From contig JBOZIK010000001.1 in the NCBI GenBank assembly GCA_051453625.1, positions 281,778,451-281,842,450 on the forward strand: a stretch of DNA of 64,000 bases, in the 5' to 3' direction. The notes under the pieces were generated by a model that saw only the letters and a program-made list of their open reading frames with translations, had not been told where the DNA came from and searched no databases. Numbering within the stretch: position 1 is the stretch's first letter; the number at the start of each line of letters is the position of its first letter. The translations under genes were made by a program, and so were the position numbers. Positions 49,200 to 59,961 of this stretch are shown here, in pieces. This DNA is from Welwitschia mirabilis (Eukaryota; Gnetophyta; Gnetopsida; Welwitschiales).

Positions 49200-50331
49200 T
49201 GAAGAATTCTATTGGCATTTGAAAATCAGATGTGTAGACGTGATGGACAGGGAGGCAAAAAGAGTTACGAACACGTCCAAGCATCTAGACGTCAAAGGGA
49301 AAGGATTCAAAACGGCTCACGATTTCAGATTTCTACCTTATTTTGAGTCAATGAAGTTACTCCGTCATGCCTGTGCAGCCTTTCTACTGTGTTTGTATTT
49401 GCAAAATGTTGGTTGTGAGGAAAGTGCTGCCCGAAAAAGAATCGTGCCCTTTTTGTGAGATGCGATACTTCTGTCAGAACGGTTCAGCTGGGAAGGGGTG
49501 AATTAACACATGACAAAAGGATGCGTGTGCATCTATGATTGAAGGGAACAGCAGGTACCAGGAGGTAGCAATCCATGGTGCAGATGGCAGCCGATGCGAT
49601 GTAGCCGAGGCAAGCACTGTAGACAAAGAAATGACACGGAAACAGAGAGTTGGCATAATGATAAGCAGCGCCCAGGTATGGAGAGGCTAGAAGAGCATGC
49701 AAAAAAGAGGACCATAGCATGGTACAGAGGAAGCAATGGGGAGTGCACAGATGCAGCATGGCGGAAGTGCACAGAGAAAGGGGAGGCTGAGCGGAGAACC
49801 GCGGCTAGCGCAGTGGAAGCCGGCAGTAGTCGAGAACAGAGCTTGGCGGGTAGACAACGCACGGAGACAGAAGGCAAAGAAAATCATCAGGGCAGGTAGT
49901 GCAGTTAAGAAAGGGAAGAACAGGCGAGCGCAGGCGATGTGGAGGGGACCGCGTGATCACAGCAATGCAGTGCGGAGAGACTGCCAGACGGAGATCGATG
50001 GATAGCAGAGACAGGAGGCATAGGAAGAAACGCAAAGCTGCGAGTTCAGCGCAGGACGCGGGTTTCGATGGGCGAAGAGCGCACAGCAGAGTACAATGCA
50101 AGCGTCGGGTGCACGAGAGAGGGGGTCCGCGGAGCCTGGCAGGCATGTGCGAGCAACCGAGAAGGAAGGGACGGTGCAGCAGGTGAAGGCATGAGGGCTA
50201 GGCGAGCGGCATTCTAGGCGCTGGCGGGGGCACACTCATAAGCACTATAGCATTAACCAGGGATGTGCCAGTGTCAGCATGTAGAGATGATGAGACACAA
50301 CATGGCGGTGCTGATGCCAGAAGACTTCTTG
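49200..50331. other. GC-rich, CpG-retaining island, copia insertion target
   Basis: Abrupt shift to GC-rich, purine-biased sequence (plus-strand GCAGAG, GGAGG, GCGCAC words). Overlapping frames of 60-114 codons are open on both strands, which is a composition effect. The 79-codon plus frame at 49219-49458 (HDFRFLPYFESMKLLRHACA within it) looks the most protein-like but is not recognised. The island continues, less GC-rich, at 55159-55500 beyond the copia insertion. Confidence 0.55.
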
Positions 50332-50336
50332 GACAA

Positions 50337-50572
50337 TAATACGATATGATATCTGAGTAGCATATCTATGTTTTTATTATAATTTGTGTAATTCTTATAG
50401 TATCCCTTCATTTCGGGATTGATTGTATCATTAATCAATTTAGGATTGTAGGAGTTTGTTAACTTTAGGCAGATTAGCTGTCAAGATGTTCTGTGTATTC
50501 TATATAAATATACCCATTCTAGTCTAATGGACACAGATTTGCAGATTGCAAATTCACATATTGATTTTGTTA
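50337..50572 (+). repeat. 5' LTR of the plus-strand copia
   Basis: Bounded by GACAA and by the primer site TATGGTATAAGG. Compared with the 3' copy it lacks about 15 bases near 50445 and a few near 50462. Carries the element promoter. Confidence 0.88.
50500..50509 (+). promoter_or_regulatory. Candidate TATA box in the 5' LTR
   Basis: CTATATAAATA lies about 70 bases before the LTR end. The 3' LTR has the mutated CTATGTATATG at the same place. A transcription start about 30 bases downstream would be normal for a copia LTR. Confidence 0.5.
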
Positions 50573-51060
50573 TGGTATAAGGTTTATGCTACCGTGATAC
50601 AGGAAGAAAGAATGAAGACAATCACCCGTGCTAAGGAGGAACAAGACGAGGTGATGGGCCTAGCAGTACAAACTAGTGGAAGGACAGAAGGACATGGTAA
50701 CATGAAGGACAGAGGTGTAGTATGCTCAAATTGCAAGCGGCTAGGACATAAGGCCCCAACCTATTTTCAGCTGATTTGGTATCCAGAATGATGGGGAGAT
50801 CTCTCACGAAATGATGGCAAAGGCAATGTACAAGGTAGAGGATAGCAGCGAGGTGGAAGCAATGCAGGACGAGGACGAGGACGAGGACGAGGTGAAGGTG
50901 TGTGTTTCAATGCTGCACAGACCTTCAATGGAGACACAAATGCACCAATAACAGATGTTGAAAGAGGTTGACTGATAGGCCTCAGCAACGAACAATGGCA
51001 AACTTTAGTCAATTTGCTGAGTAATCACCAAGAAAATGCGAATGAAAAAATGACAGGTAA
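50573..51060 (+). pseudogene. Copia gag, N-terminal half deleted
   Basis: Directly after the decayed primer site (TGGTATAAGG) the frame reads KVYATVIQEERMKTITRAKE, which is the middle of copia Gag. The capsid N-terminus that should precede it is absent, so several hundred bases were lost. The knuckle reads CSNCKRLGHKAPTY with the last Cys changed to Tyr. A Gly-Arg run follows (about 50865-50895, from GGACGA hexamers), typical of the nucleocapsid tail. Stops occur before and after it. Confidence 0.8.
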
Positions 51061-51582
51061 GAGGACTATGTGGATTATTAATACAAGAGCATCAAATCAC
51101 GTGACTGAGGCTTTGGAAACGTTGCATGGACCGAGGGATGTCCTGTAGGACTACCAGATGGATAAGAAGCAGTGGCAACCAAAGAAGGGACTGCAATTCT
51201 TGGTGGAGGACTGAAACTTAAAAATGTTCTTTATTTGCCCAGATTGAACTGCAGTCTAATATCTGTATCATAGTTGATAGATGAGACAAATTGGAATGTC
51301 CAATTCACTAATTCTCTATGTGTTGTACAGGACTACACTTCAAAGATGCTGATTGGAGTGGGTAAGCAAAGGAATGGACTTTATTTTTTTGGAGGAGTTC
51401 AAGGTGAGAAAGTCCTCAAGGTTAGTGCAATATCTTAGTTTGATCTTTGGCACTGATGCATGGGACACCCTTCCTCAAAGATTACTAGGGTTGATTTCCG
51501 ATGTTAGTTGTAAGGATAGTGAATCCAAGAATAAAGCTTGAGATGTATGCCAATGAGGAAAACAAACTAGGGATGGTTTTCC
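51061..51582 (+). pseudogene. Copia protease and pre-integrase domain
   Basis: The protease active site WIIDTGASNHVT reads WIINTRASNHVT (51071-51106), so both the catalytic Asp and the Gly of DTG are changed. A degraded region continues to ILGGGLKLKNVLYLPRLN, CSLISV and GVGKQRNGLYFF (about 51195-51395), the usual pre-integrase block. The frame then runs into the N gap at 51583. Confidence 0.8.
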
Positions 51583-52247
51583 NNNNNNNNNNNNNNNNNN
51601 NNNNNNNNNNNNNNNNNNNNNNNNNNNNNNNNNNNNNNNNNNNNNNNNNNNNNNNNNNNNNNNNNNNNNNNNNNNNNNNNNNNNNNNNNNNNNNNNNNNN
51701 NNNNNNNNNNNNNNNNNNNNNNNNNNNNNNNNNNNNNNNNNNNNNNNNNNNNNNNNNNNNNNNNNNNNNNNNNNNNNNNNNNNNNNNNNNNNNNNNNNNN
51801 NNNNNNNNNNNNNNNNNNNNNNNNNNNNNNNNNNNNNNNNNNNNNNNNNNNNNNNNNNNNNNNNNNNNNNNNNNNNNNNNNNNNNNNNNNNNNNNNNNNN
51901 NNNNNNNNNNNNNNNNNNNNNNNNNNNNNNNNNNNNNNNNNNNNNNNNNNNNNNNNNNNNNNNNNNNNNNNNNNNNNNNNNNNNNNNNNNNNNNNNNNNN
52001 NNNNNNNNNNNNNNNNNNNNNNNNNNNNNNNNNNNNNNNNNNNNNNNNNNNNNNNNNNNNNNNNNNNNNNNNNNNNNNNNNNNNNNNNNNNNNNNNNNNN
52101 NNNNNNNNNNNNNNNNNNNNNNNNNNNNNNNNNNNNNNNNNNNNNNNNNNNNNNNNNNNNNNNNNNNNNNNNNNNNNNNNNNNNNNNNNNNNNNNNNNNN
52201 NNNNNNNNNNNNNNNNNNNNNNNNNNNNNNNNNNNNNNNNNNNNNNN
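51583..52247. other. Assembly gap (665 N) inside copia integrase
   Basis: Covers the integrase zinc-binding domain and start of the core. Confidence 0.9.
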
Positions 52248-53115
52248 AACTCCATCTTCTTGCGGTGCTTCATATTTTTTAACTATAGTGGATGATTTTT
52301 CTTGTGCCATATGGATTTATTTGTTGATTGACAAAAAGGAAGTATTACATAGCTTGCTGAATTTTATTGCCTTAGTAGAAAGACAATATGATAAATAAGT
52401 TAAGATTGTTCGTAGTGGTAATGGGACTAAATTTACTTGTTTGTCAACCTATTTTCTTGAACATGGAATTATGTTTTAGACATCGTGTATAGGAACGTCT
52501 CAACAGAATAGGAGAGTTGGTAGAAAACATAAGCACATTCTAAATATAGCCTGTGCTCTGAGATTTCAAGTAAATCTTCCTATTTCCTTTTGGGGTAAGT
52601 GTATTTTGATAGCTAGGTATTTAATAAACTAGACACCAACACCGATTTTGAATGGAAAAAACCCATATGAAGTCTTACATGGAGAACCACCCTTATACAA
52701 TCACTCAAGGGTGTTTGGTTTCTTATGTTATGCACATAATCAAAATAGGAAAGGTGACAAATTTGCTAGTATAAGTTGGAAATGTGTGTTTGTTCGGTTT
52801 TCTTATGGGAAGAAAGGCTGGAAATTATTTGATTTGGAAAGTAAAAACTGTTTTGTGTCAAGAGATGTTGATTTTTTTGAGACAGAATTCCCTTTTGCTG
52901 AAATTGTTTCAGAATCCACTGGATTAGCTGCACCAAGAAGATCTTATGTGGAAATTGATGTAGAAACTAAGAGTGTTTTGGATGAACAGAGATCTCAACA
53001 TACAGATATCAATGTGGAGCAAGAAGATGTATCGAGTAAGGAAGTGAGGGGGGCATTGGCATGGGCAACCCCCCTGATGGTGAAGATCAAGTACAAGACA
53101 AAATATACACAGTGA
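52248..53115 (+). pseudogene. Copia integrase, two of three catalytic residues lost
   Basis: Core begins YFLTIVDDFS with the first catalytic Asp kept (52291-52293). The second site reads RSGNGTKF instead of RSDNGTEF (Asp to Gly at 52417-52419). The third reads [10 protein letters not shown] instead of QQNGRVERKH (Glu to Gly at 52519-52521). The C-terminal part is open from 52648 to 53115 (NPYEVLHGEPP, FGFLCYAHNQN, KCVFVRFSYGKKGWKLFDLE). Upstream are several stops. It could not catalyse integration. Confidence 0.88.
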
Positions 53116-54060
53116 CAGAACACAAGCTACGGATGTATAACTTGGACATGGTCATCGTAACAAGGTCTCTTCCATGAGGTTACATGACTACAAGACCAAT
53201 ACGATTCAAAAATTGAGCCCATCTAGCAGTTCACCTACTCCATAGCATGGCTTAGGTGCTCCTTATTCCATAGCATATTATGTGAATTGTGACAAATTTT
53301 CTTTGAAACATCATAGGTTTCTGGCTTCCATTACTGTCGAGCGAGAACCTGCTACTTTTTTAGAATCTGTGCAAGGTGATAGATGGCGAACAACTATGCA
53401 AAATGAGATACAAGCTCTTAAAAATAACAGGACATGGATCGTAAGTTCTCTACCACCTAAGAAGAAAGCTCTCAGATGTAAGTGGATGTACAAAATCAAA
53501 TATCACTCCGACAGGACCGTGGAATGATATAAGGCAAGGTTGGTCATTCTTAATAATCACCAATTTGAAGGGATCGATTACACAAAAACTTTGGCTCCAG
53601 TGGCAAAGATGGTGACTGTTCGAATCATTCGTGCTCTTGCTACAGCCAAGAGGTGGGAACTCTATCAAATGGATGTGCATAATGCATTTCTTCATGGTTA
53701 TCTACAAGAGGAAGTGTTCATGAAATTGCCTCCAGGTTTTCATACCTCTCAACCAGGTATGGTGTGTAGAATTCATAAGTCTCTTTATGGCTTGAAGCAG
53801 GCTTCTTGCTGTTGATTTGCCAAATTGTCTTCTGTGATGAAGGGTTATAGATTCCAACAATCCTATTCTGATTATTCATTATTTACCTTGAATGAGAAAG
53901 AAGTGCAGCTTATTGTGCTAGTGTATGTTGATGATTTAATTATCTATGGGAATAATAGTGCAGCTATTAGGAAATTCAAAGCTTATCTAAGTGAGTGTTT
54001 CTACATGAAGGAATTGGGTATGCTAAAATATTTTCTATGAGTGGAGGTAGCAAGATCTCC
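53116..54060 (+). pseudogene. Copia reverse transcriptase, active site kept
   Basis: Linker, then ALKNNRTWIVSSLPPKKKAL, CKWMYKIKY, one stop, [42 protein letters not shown], stop, and IVLVYVDDLIIYGNN. The YVDD catalytic pair (53924-53935) and the Asp of [11 protein letters not shown] are intact. Stops at about 53525, 53813 and 54038 break the frame, each one step from a sense codon. Neighbouring frames on the minus strand are shadows. Confidence 0.9.
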
Positions 54061-54880
54061 CACTGGTATTTTTCTTTGCCAAAGGAATTATGCTTTGGAC
54101 ATCATTAGTGAAGTTGATCTTCTTGGTGCAAAACCTGTGTCCACTCCATTGGAACCGAATCATCGTCTCGGCTTGGCTGAAGGACGTATCCTTGACATGC
54201 TTGATCATTATTAGATGGCTTGTTGGTCATCTCATCTACCTTTGCTTCACAAGACCTGAATTATCTTATTGTGTTCACACACTTTCCCAGTTCATGCAGC
54301 AACCGAGAGAGGAGCACTGGGATGCTACCATACAGGTTGTAAAATACTTAAAATGTAACCCAGGACAAGGGATTCTACTACATAGTGATTGTGACTTGCA
54401 ACTATCTGGTTGGTGTGACTCTAACTAGGCTAGTTGTCCTATGACCCGCAGTTCTCTTACCCAGTGGTTTGTACTTCTAGGAAGTTCTCCCATTTCTTGG
54501 AAAACCAAGAAATGACATATAATATCTTGTTCTTCAGCAGAAGCTGAATACTAATCCATGGCTACCACAATATGTGAACTCAAGTGGCTAAAAAGTGTTT
54601 TGTGCAGCTTGGGTGTCCATCACTCCAAGCCCATGCGTCTCTACTGTGATAGCCAAGTAGCATTACATATTGCAAAGAATCCTGTTATTCATAAATGTAC
54701 TAAGCTTATTAAAGTAGAGTGCCATTTTGTTCGCAATGAGCTTGTCCAAGGCAACATTTAGCTTATTTATGTCCCTACTCATGCTCAGCTTATAGACATT
54801 CTCATCAAAGCTTTGGGCTGCAAACAATTTTATTCCTTACTTGGCAAGTTGGACATTTGCAATCCCCATGCACCAACTTG
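54061..54880 (+). pseudogene. Copia RNase H and end of Pol
   Basis: Reads GHLIYLCFTRPELSYCVHTL, FMQQPREEHWDA, SGWCDSN (usually GWxDADWA), SPISWKTKK, SSAEAEY, stop, SMATTICELKWL, RLYCDSQVALHIAKNPVIH, then LGKLDICNPHAPT and TGA. These are the conserved RNase H blocks in order, including DSQ. Pol ends just before the polypurine tract, as is normal. Confidence 0.88.
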
Positions 54881-54896
54881 AGGAGGGGGGAGCTGG
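54881..54896 (+). other. Polypurine tract of the copia
   Basis: AGGAGGGGGGAGCTGG lies directly upstream of the 3' LTR start TAATAAG. Confidence 0.75.
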
Positions 54897-55153
54897 TAAT
54901 AAGATATGATATCTGAGTAGCATATTTGTGTTATTATTATAATTTGTGTAATTATTATAGTATCCCTTCATATCGGGATTGATTATATTAGTAATCAATT
55001 TAGGAAAATAGCTAGGAGAAATTGTAGGAGTTTTTTGACTTAACTTTAGGCAAATTAGTTATCAAGATATTCTGTGTATTCTATGTATATGTACCTATTT
55101 TAGTCTAATGGACGCAGTTTTGCAGATTACAAATTCACATATTGATTTTGTTA
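54897..55153 (+). repeat. 3' LTR of the plus-strand copia
   Basis: Matches 50337-50572, ends TTTTGTTA, followed by the target duplicate GACAA (55154-55158). Confidence 0.88.
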
Positions 55154-55158
55154 GACAA

Positions 55159-56107
55159 AGAATGAAGATTATAGGGGGAAGAAAGAGGTTTAGCACACAG
55201 CATGATCGATGAATGCCCATGAGCAAATAGATGTATGAGCAAATAGATGTATGAGCACTAGGCAAAGGTGAAGAAGACACATAGTGGAAGTACATCAAAC
55301 AAGCAGAGGAAGCTAGAGCAGGAGGGCAGATGAGGGCATGTGGAGTGGACAACAAGGTGTAGTTCCAGGAAGAAGTCTACTGGGGGGTGTACATGGTGCA
55401 GTGCTCACATCATGCAATGGCAAGGGATTCTGTATAGAGAACCATCAGCATGCAGACATTGACTAGGCATAAAGCATGGAAGATGTAGCTGTCGAAAGAA
55501 ATAATCCATTCCATTTGCTAATAGAATGGTTATTAGGGCATTGTTGGCTACACAAACAAATGACAATAAAAGAAAAAGGAAATTAAATAATCACATGGTG
55601 GAAGGATTAACAACGGTAAGAAGTGAAGGGTGGACACTGCAGAAAAAAAATAATGGAAAAACACTTAATTAATTTTCAAGAAAAAATAAGAATGACAACT
55701 AGAATATTTATAGAGAAGGTTCCATGTAACTATAAGTTGAGGGCCTATTAAAAAGAGTTATAATATATGAACTCTCAGTGCCACTCACTGGTGGGCCACC
55801 TCATGAATTGGTCGGAGAAAGGATAATTTAGCACACATACATTCCCTATTACATTGTATTATTTATTATTTTTAATGCCATAGAAAAATGAAATACAATT
55901 TTTAACCTGTGATTTATTAATTAACATATATCATATGCTATAGTGCTAAGGTTAGAATTATTTTTTTACAAGATAATAGATATCTCTTGTTGTAAATATT
56001 AGTAATACATCTAAGGAATCACACAATTATGTTTTACTCTAATGTTGTAAAATATAATAGCTTTGATGTATAATGGCTTTACCACCTAGTGAAATTAGAA
56101 CCTAGAC
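55159..56107 (-). other. Leader of the 14.7 kb element
   Basis: Sequence between the copia insertion and the primer site. Its right part is AT-rich, its left part is the tail of the GC-rich island. A 16-base unit ATGAGCAAATAGATGT is repeated twice plus seven bases at 55219-55257. No gene recognised; the 86-codon minus frame at 55095-55355 crosses the copia LTR and is not real. Confidence 0.5.
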
Positions 56108-56119
56108 GCTCTGATACCA
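56108..56119 (-). other. tRNA-Met primer binding site
   Basis: The minus strand reads TGGTATCAGAGC, a perfect match to the complement of the plant initiator tRNA-Met 3' end, three bases from the LTR edge at 56123. Confidence 0.85.
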
Positions 56120-56122
56120 AAA

Positions 56123-58430
56123 TGTAATATCCTTGTTTTTTACACTTAAGTATGAAGCAAATTTTTATTAACCAATTATTAACAATCTGATATATCCTTG
56201 TTAACCTAGCGTGATATCTACCATTTTATCTTTAATCAAGTCCAAAATTTTAACAAGATAAAATAAAATTTATATTTTTGTTAAGACTTCATTTTTTATT
56301 TTTCCCTAGTTATATTTTCTTAGTTGCATTCCCTACCTTTTATGCTTAACATTTCAACACATAAACTGAAAGACAATGTATACTTAATAAAATCAAAGGC
56401 TTTTAAGATGGAAGTTTAACTCTCCATCTTCTATTAGATACCCTTTTATGCTAGCTAATATTATTGTGTATTCACTTGGGATATAATGTGAACTAGCAGT
56501 ATTATTTATAAGTCCTCAAACTTACTCAAGTTACTCATTCTTATTAAATAACTCAAGGTTATTTAATAATGTTCTTCTTAAGTATTACTTGAAGAAAAGT
56601 TAACCCGAATTTATAATTAATCTATTGTTTTAACCCCAATGATATTAACATAAGAAATATTAACTTTAAAAAAAGGGGTGTTTACTAACAACTGACGATG
56701 AACATAGCATATTATTTTGATATCAACAATACTTTACGATAGTTAACTAAAGTAACATATTTAATCTTTAAGAGAAACATTAATTTAATAAAATTCTCTT
56801 AACTAGTACAATTGAAAGAAAAGAGAAAGTGCTTTATTACATTGAACTGAAACATAACACGAAAATTCACTATTTCTTCATTAATTACGATTGATAAATA
56901 TGCAACTAATAACTAAAGCATAAGAAATAAAGTAGATATATATATGACACCTAGACAATGACTACTAGCTCTTTCTTACCTTCTTGTTTGCATTTACTCC
57001 TACACAAGCATAAGTGGTGTGAGAACTACATTCCACTACAGTTCCTAGTATAGCTCATGACAAGGAACAGGTTGGGAAGGAAGGTTTTCAAGACATGATA
57101 AAAGTCCACAACAAGAGATATGATCAAGACCACCATCAGTTTACATTATCTTGTTTACAGTTATCCAATCTTAATCAAGTAATCCAACATGAATCCTACC
57201 AGGAAGGGGGTAAAACCAATAATGTGTGCACAATCTCCCCTTTTTTCCCTAGTAGTCTAGTCCCATGGCCTTGAGTCTTCCAATACAGAGTTACACTCTC
57301 TGAAGTTCATACATGTGGTTACTTAGGTTAGTATTAAATTCTTAATTTAATTCACATAGGTTAATGGTCATTCAACATCTTAAAATATAGTCTCACAAAA
57401 GGGGCTAGTCAAGAAAGATACATGATAAGGTTAATAGCAAGTCCACTAAAGGTTTTACAAGATGTTGATAAATTCAGACTCAAGAGAACTCATAGTAAGT
57501 AGACACAAGAGCTACAAAATTACAAGATTAATTAACACCTCAAAACACGTGCACAAGCATACAAGGCATATTACATCTTTAGATTACAAATACAAGGAAT
57601 AACATAGCATACAAGAATTGAAAAGCAAGGGTTGTGGACCACACAAAAAGATACAAATATTCACAAGAAATGGTGAGGACCACACCTGTTCATAGTGAAG
57701 TTCAACGTGCTCCTAGAGGTAATCAAGATCCATGCAATCGAGTTTCAAGGTATACTCCTATGACTCTAATGACAAAGGGGATTCAAGTATTTATAACATA
57801 ATACTAACAATAGGACTGATAGTAGAGTTTAGATTTCTAAAAGGTGTTTAGGATTTCTTAAACCTTTCTTTCTAGGTCTAGCCACTGGGTGTAAAAGATA
57901 ACATAATAATATCTACTAATTAAATTAGACTACATGAAATAAAATAACATGAGCATTTATTTTAAATTATACATCATAACTATTGCATAAATAAAGATGA
58001 CTAAGAGAACACATCTATATCAAGTTGCAGATAAATTACAAGAGTAAATACTTCAGATCACATATCATTATTATTGCATGAACAAATGTAATTAAAAGAA
58101 ATCTACATCAAATCTATACTTAGTTTCTAATATCAATCAAGTAATCTAATGTTAAACTGCATTAATAGCAAAGCATGCATAAGCAATGATGAATTTCATA
58201 GTTAAGTCAATCTTTTAACTAATTAACTAAAAGAAAACTATAAGTTAATCTTTCAATAAATTCTAAAATAAATAATCATGCAAATGCATAATTTACTATT
58301 ACTTTTATCTCAAGATTATTTTTACACAATTTGGAAGTAGACTCTTTTAATTATTTAATTTTTCTAATATTTATTAACTTATCTAAATAACTAGAAAGGT
58401 TTCTAATTTTTTAAAAATCTGGATGTAACA
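56123..58430 (-). repeat. 5' LTR of the 14.7 kb element
   Basis: Starts TGTAATATCC and ends GGATGTAACA on the plus strand, an imperfect inverted pair of termini. Partner of 43776-46118 and related to the block 9680-10979. TAATA follows at 58431. Confidence 0.88.
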
Positions 58431-58527
58431 TAATAAGATCCTTAAGATTTAATTCTAATTATGAATTTAGATTAAGAAGATAAAGTTTACCCCAATTTAG
58501 AGTTATAAGATACCCCAAGTCTTACTT

Positions 58528-59301
58528 TCAAAAAGAGTAATCATTAAAGGCATAAGGTAAAGTTGACTTTGTAAAAGACGAAAAGATGTTGCTTTGAGTG
58601 TTATATGAAGTTTTAAAAGGGAAAGATTGAGAGATTTTAAGAGTATACTCCTTAAGATGATGTTTTTCATTAAAGTAAAAGAGAGGAATGTGATTTGAAT
58701 AATTACTTGAATGTTCAAATGGAAGAGAGGGAGGAATGTTATCACTATTTAGATCAGAAGGTAATGAGAGAGTAGAAGTAGGAGGAGGAATGTCACTTAA
58801 GGTTTCACATGGAAGTACAAGTGGAAGAGATGGAGAAACATGTGTAGACTTTTTAAGTTGATTTATTTCATTGGAAGGTATAAGTATATTCTTTATTAAG
58901 TTTGGTTGATTTTCTATAGGATATTCATTATTCCTCTTCTCCTCATTGTTTATTTCATCATTACTTAGTTGAATTCTTCCTTTACTTTCTTCATTATTAT
59001 CTTTGATAATATCTTCTTCTTCTTCATTGTATTTATTATTATCATTGACTATATCTTCCTCTTCTTTATTGAACTCATTATTATTCTATTAAGGATTATT
59101 ATCATTCTCTAAGTTGTTTGATTCATTAAAAATATCATTAAAAAGATCATTAAATGAAAAGCGCTCATTGTATTCATTATGTAATGAAAGATTTTTTGAT
59201 ATTTCTTAAGTGGATTCTTCTTCTTCTTCATTGAATAATTCAGTTAATTCTAAACTATAATCCTTATTATCTATCATTGAAATGTTATCCTTGATTGCCA
59301 T
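58528..59301 (-). pseudogene. Unrecognised acidic protein, C-terminal part
   Basis: From an ATG at 59301 the minus strand reads 257 codons with only three stops (one TAA, then TAA-TAG), then a terminal TGA. The last 185 codons (59085-58531) are completely open but lack an ATG. The N-terminal half is rich in Asn, Glu and Asp (ELTELFNEEEEES, NEYNERFSFNDLF, KEEEDIVNDNN). The middle is Pro/Ser-rich (SPSLPLVLP, IPPPTSTLSLPSD). The end is Ser/Lys/Phe-rich (KISQSFPFKTSYN). No known fold is visible. It lies downstream of the block at 59962-60660 and is cut off by the 14.7 kb element about 100 bases later. Each stop is one C-to-T step from Gln. Confidence 0.55.
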
Positions 59302-59961
59302 CTATGACTATTATCTGGATGACATAGCTAGAAAACTCCCTTCATTATGTAAATTCTCCATTTATTTTTCTTCATTGCATAAATTCTTCCTTAATCTTAT
59401 ACATTAGACTTATATTAAAGGCTTGACTCCTTCATCCTCATTACAAAGTAATTAAAAAACTTGGATATGATCTAGTATCTTAATATCATTATCATCATCT
59501 TTTTCTCACCTTTTTCATCATCATATTGCATATTATCATTTTATAATGTATTAGATTCATCATAATGATAAATATGATCATTATATTTTTAGATTTTCAA
59601 TGACTTAATTCTTTTATTTCATATTTTATAATAAGAACTAAAAAGGATTATAACCTAGTATGTTATCATTTGATAAATGACTATCTTCATTCATATTATT
59701 AAATAATGAAGTTGAATCATCATTGTTTTCTTCTTGTTATCTATCTCCTAACAAGTGAAATATTGTAGGTTGATCCATAATTTCATTTTTTGTGTTGAAG
59801 TAAGAATTATTATTACTTGTCTCTGAGTCCTCCTGATGATTCTTAAGGGGGCATGGAGTAAGATGGATTTGAGTTATTAAATAACCTTAAGATAGTTTAT
59901 TTTGTAATATATTTTGTTAAATCATATCAATCAAATTTTATAGGTTTTTAATGGTGTCTTC
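59302..59961 (-). pseudogene. Unrecognised acidic protein, broken middle part (copy I)
   Basis: Aligns with 61367-62417 of copy II. Fragments such as NEIMDQPTIFHLLGD, NNDDSTSLFNNMNED and SHLSNDNILGYN match NEIMIQPIMSLLLGD, NDDSTTLFDNKNED and DYLSDDDTLDYN of copy II. More stops and shifts are present here than in copy II. Confidence 0.5.

Larger units (their letters stand above)
50337..55153 (+). mobile_element. Ty1/copia retrotransposon with TA...TA ends
   Basis: LTRs of 236 and 257 bases (50337-50572 and 54897-55153) start TAATA and end TGTTA, and GACAA flanks both sides (50332-50336 and 55154-55158). The order gag knuckle, protease, integrase, RT, RNase H on the plus strand is that of Ty1/copia. 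The knuckle followed by FQL.WYPE and the Pol end DICNPHAPT resemble the Ale/Retrofit group. It is the best preserved element here but is inactive: gag N-terminus deleted, catalytic residues lost in protease and integrase, many stops. LTRs differ at about twenty positions plus two indels. Confidence 0.9.
43776..58430 (-). mobile_element. 14.7 kb gypsy-type LTR element without recognisable genes
   Basis: LTRs at 43776-46118 and 56123-58430 are direct repeats starting TG and ending CA. TAATA flanks both outer edges (43771-43775 and 58431-58435). A perfect tRNA-Met primer site adjoins the right LTR and a polypurine tract adjoins the left one, both in minus sense. About 10 kb lies between, of which 4.8 kb is a later copia insertion. 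In the remaining sequence I find no gag or pol motif, so this is a large non-autonomous (LARD-like) or gutted element. Gaps at 44900-44909, 46814-47385 and 51583-52247. Confidence 0.85.

Noticed and set aside
49474-50235. Nine overlapping ORFs on both strands in the second GC-rich island
   Set aside because: Same composition effect. Cys/Pro/Ser-rich minus frames and Arg/Glu-rich plus frames are mirror images of each other.
53311-53695. Minus-strand ORFs opposite the copia RT (53311-53499, 53450-53695)
   Set aside because: They mirror the conserved plus-strand RT frame.
56108-56119. tRNA-Met-like 3' end GCTCTGATACCA
   Set aside because: There is no cloverleaf upstream; the site is the complement of a retroelement primer binding site at an LTR edge.
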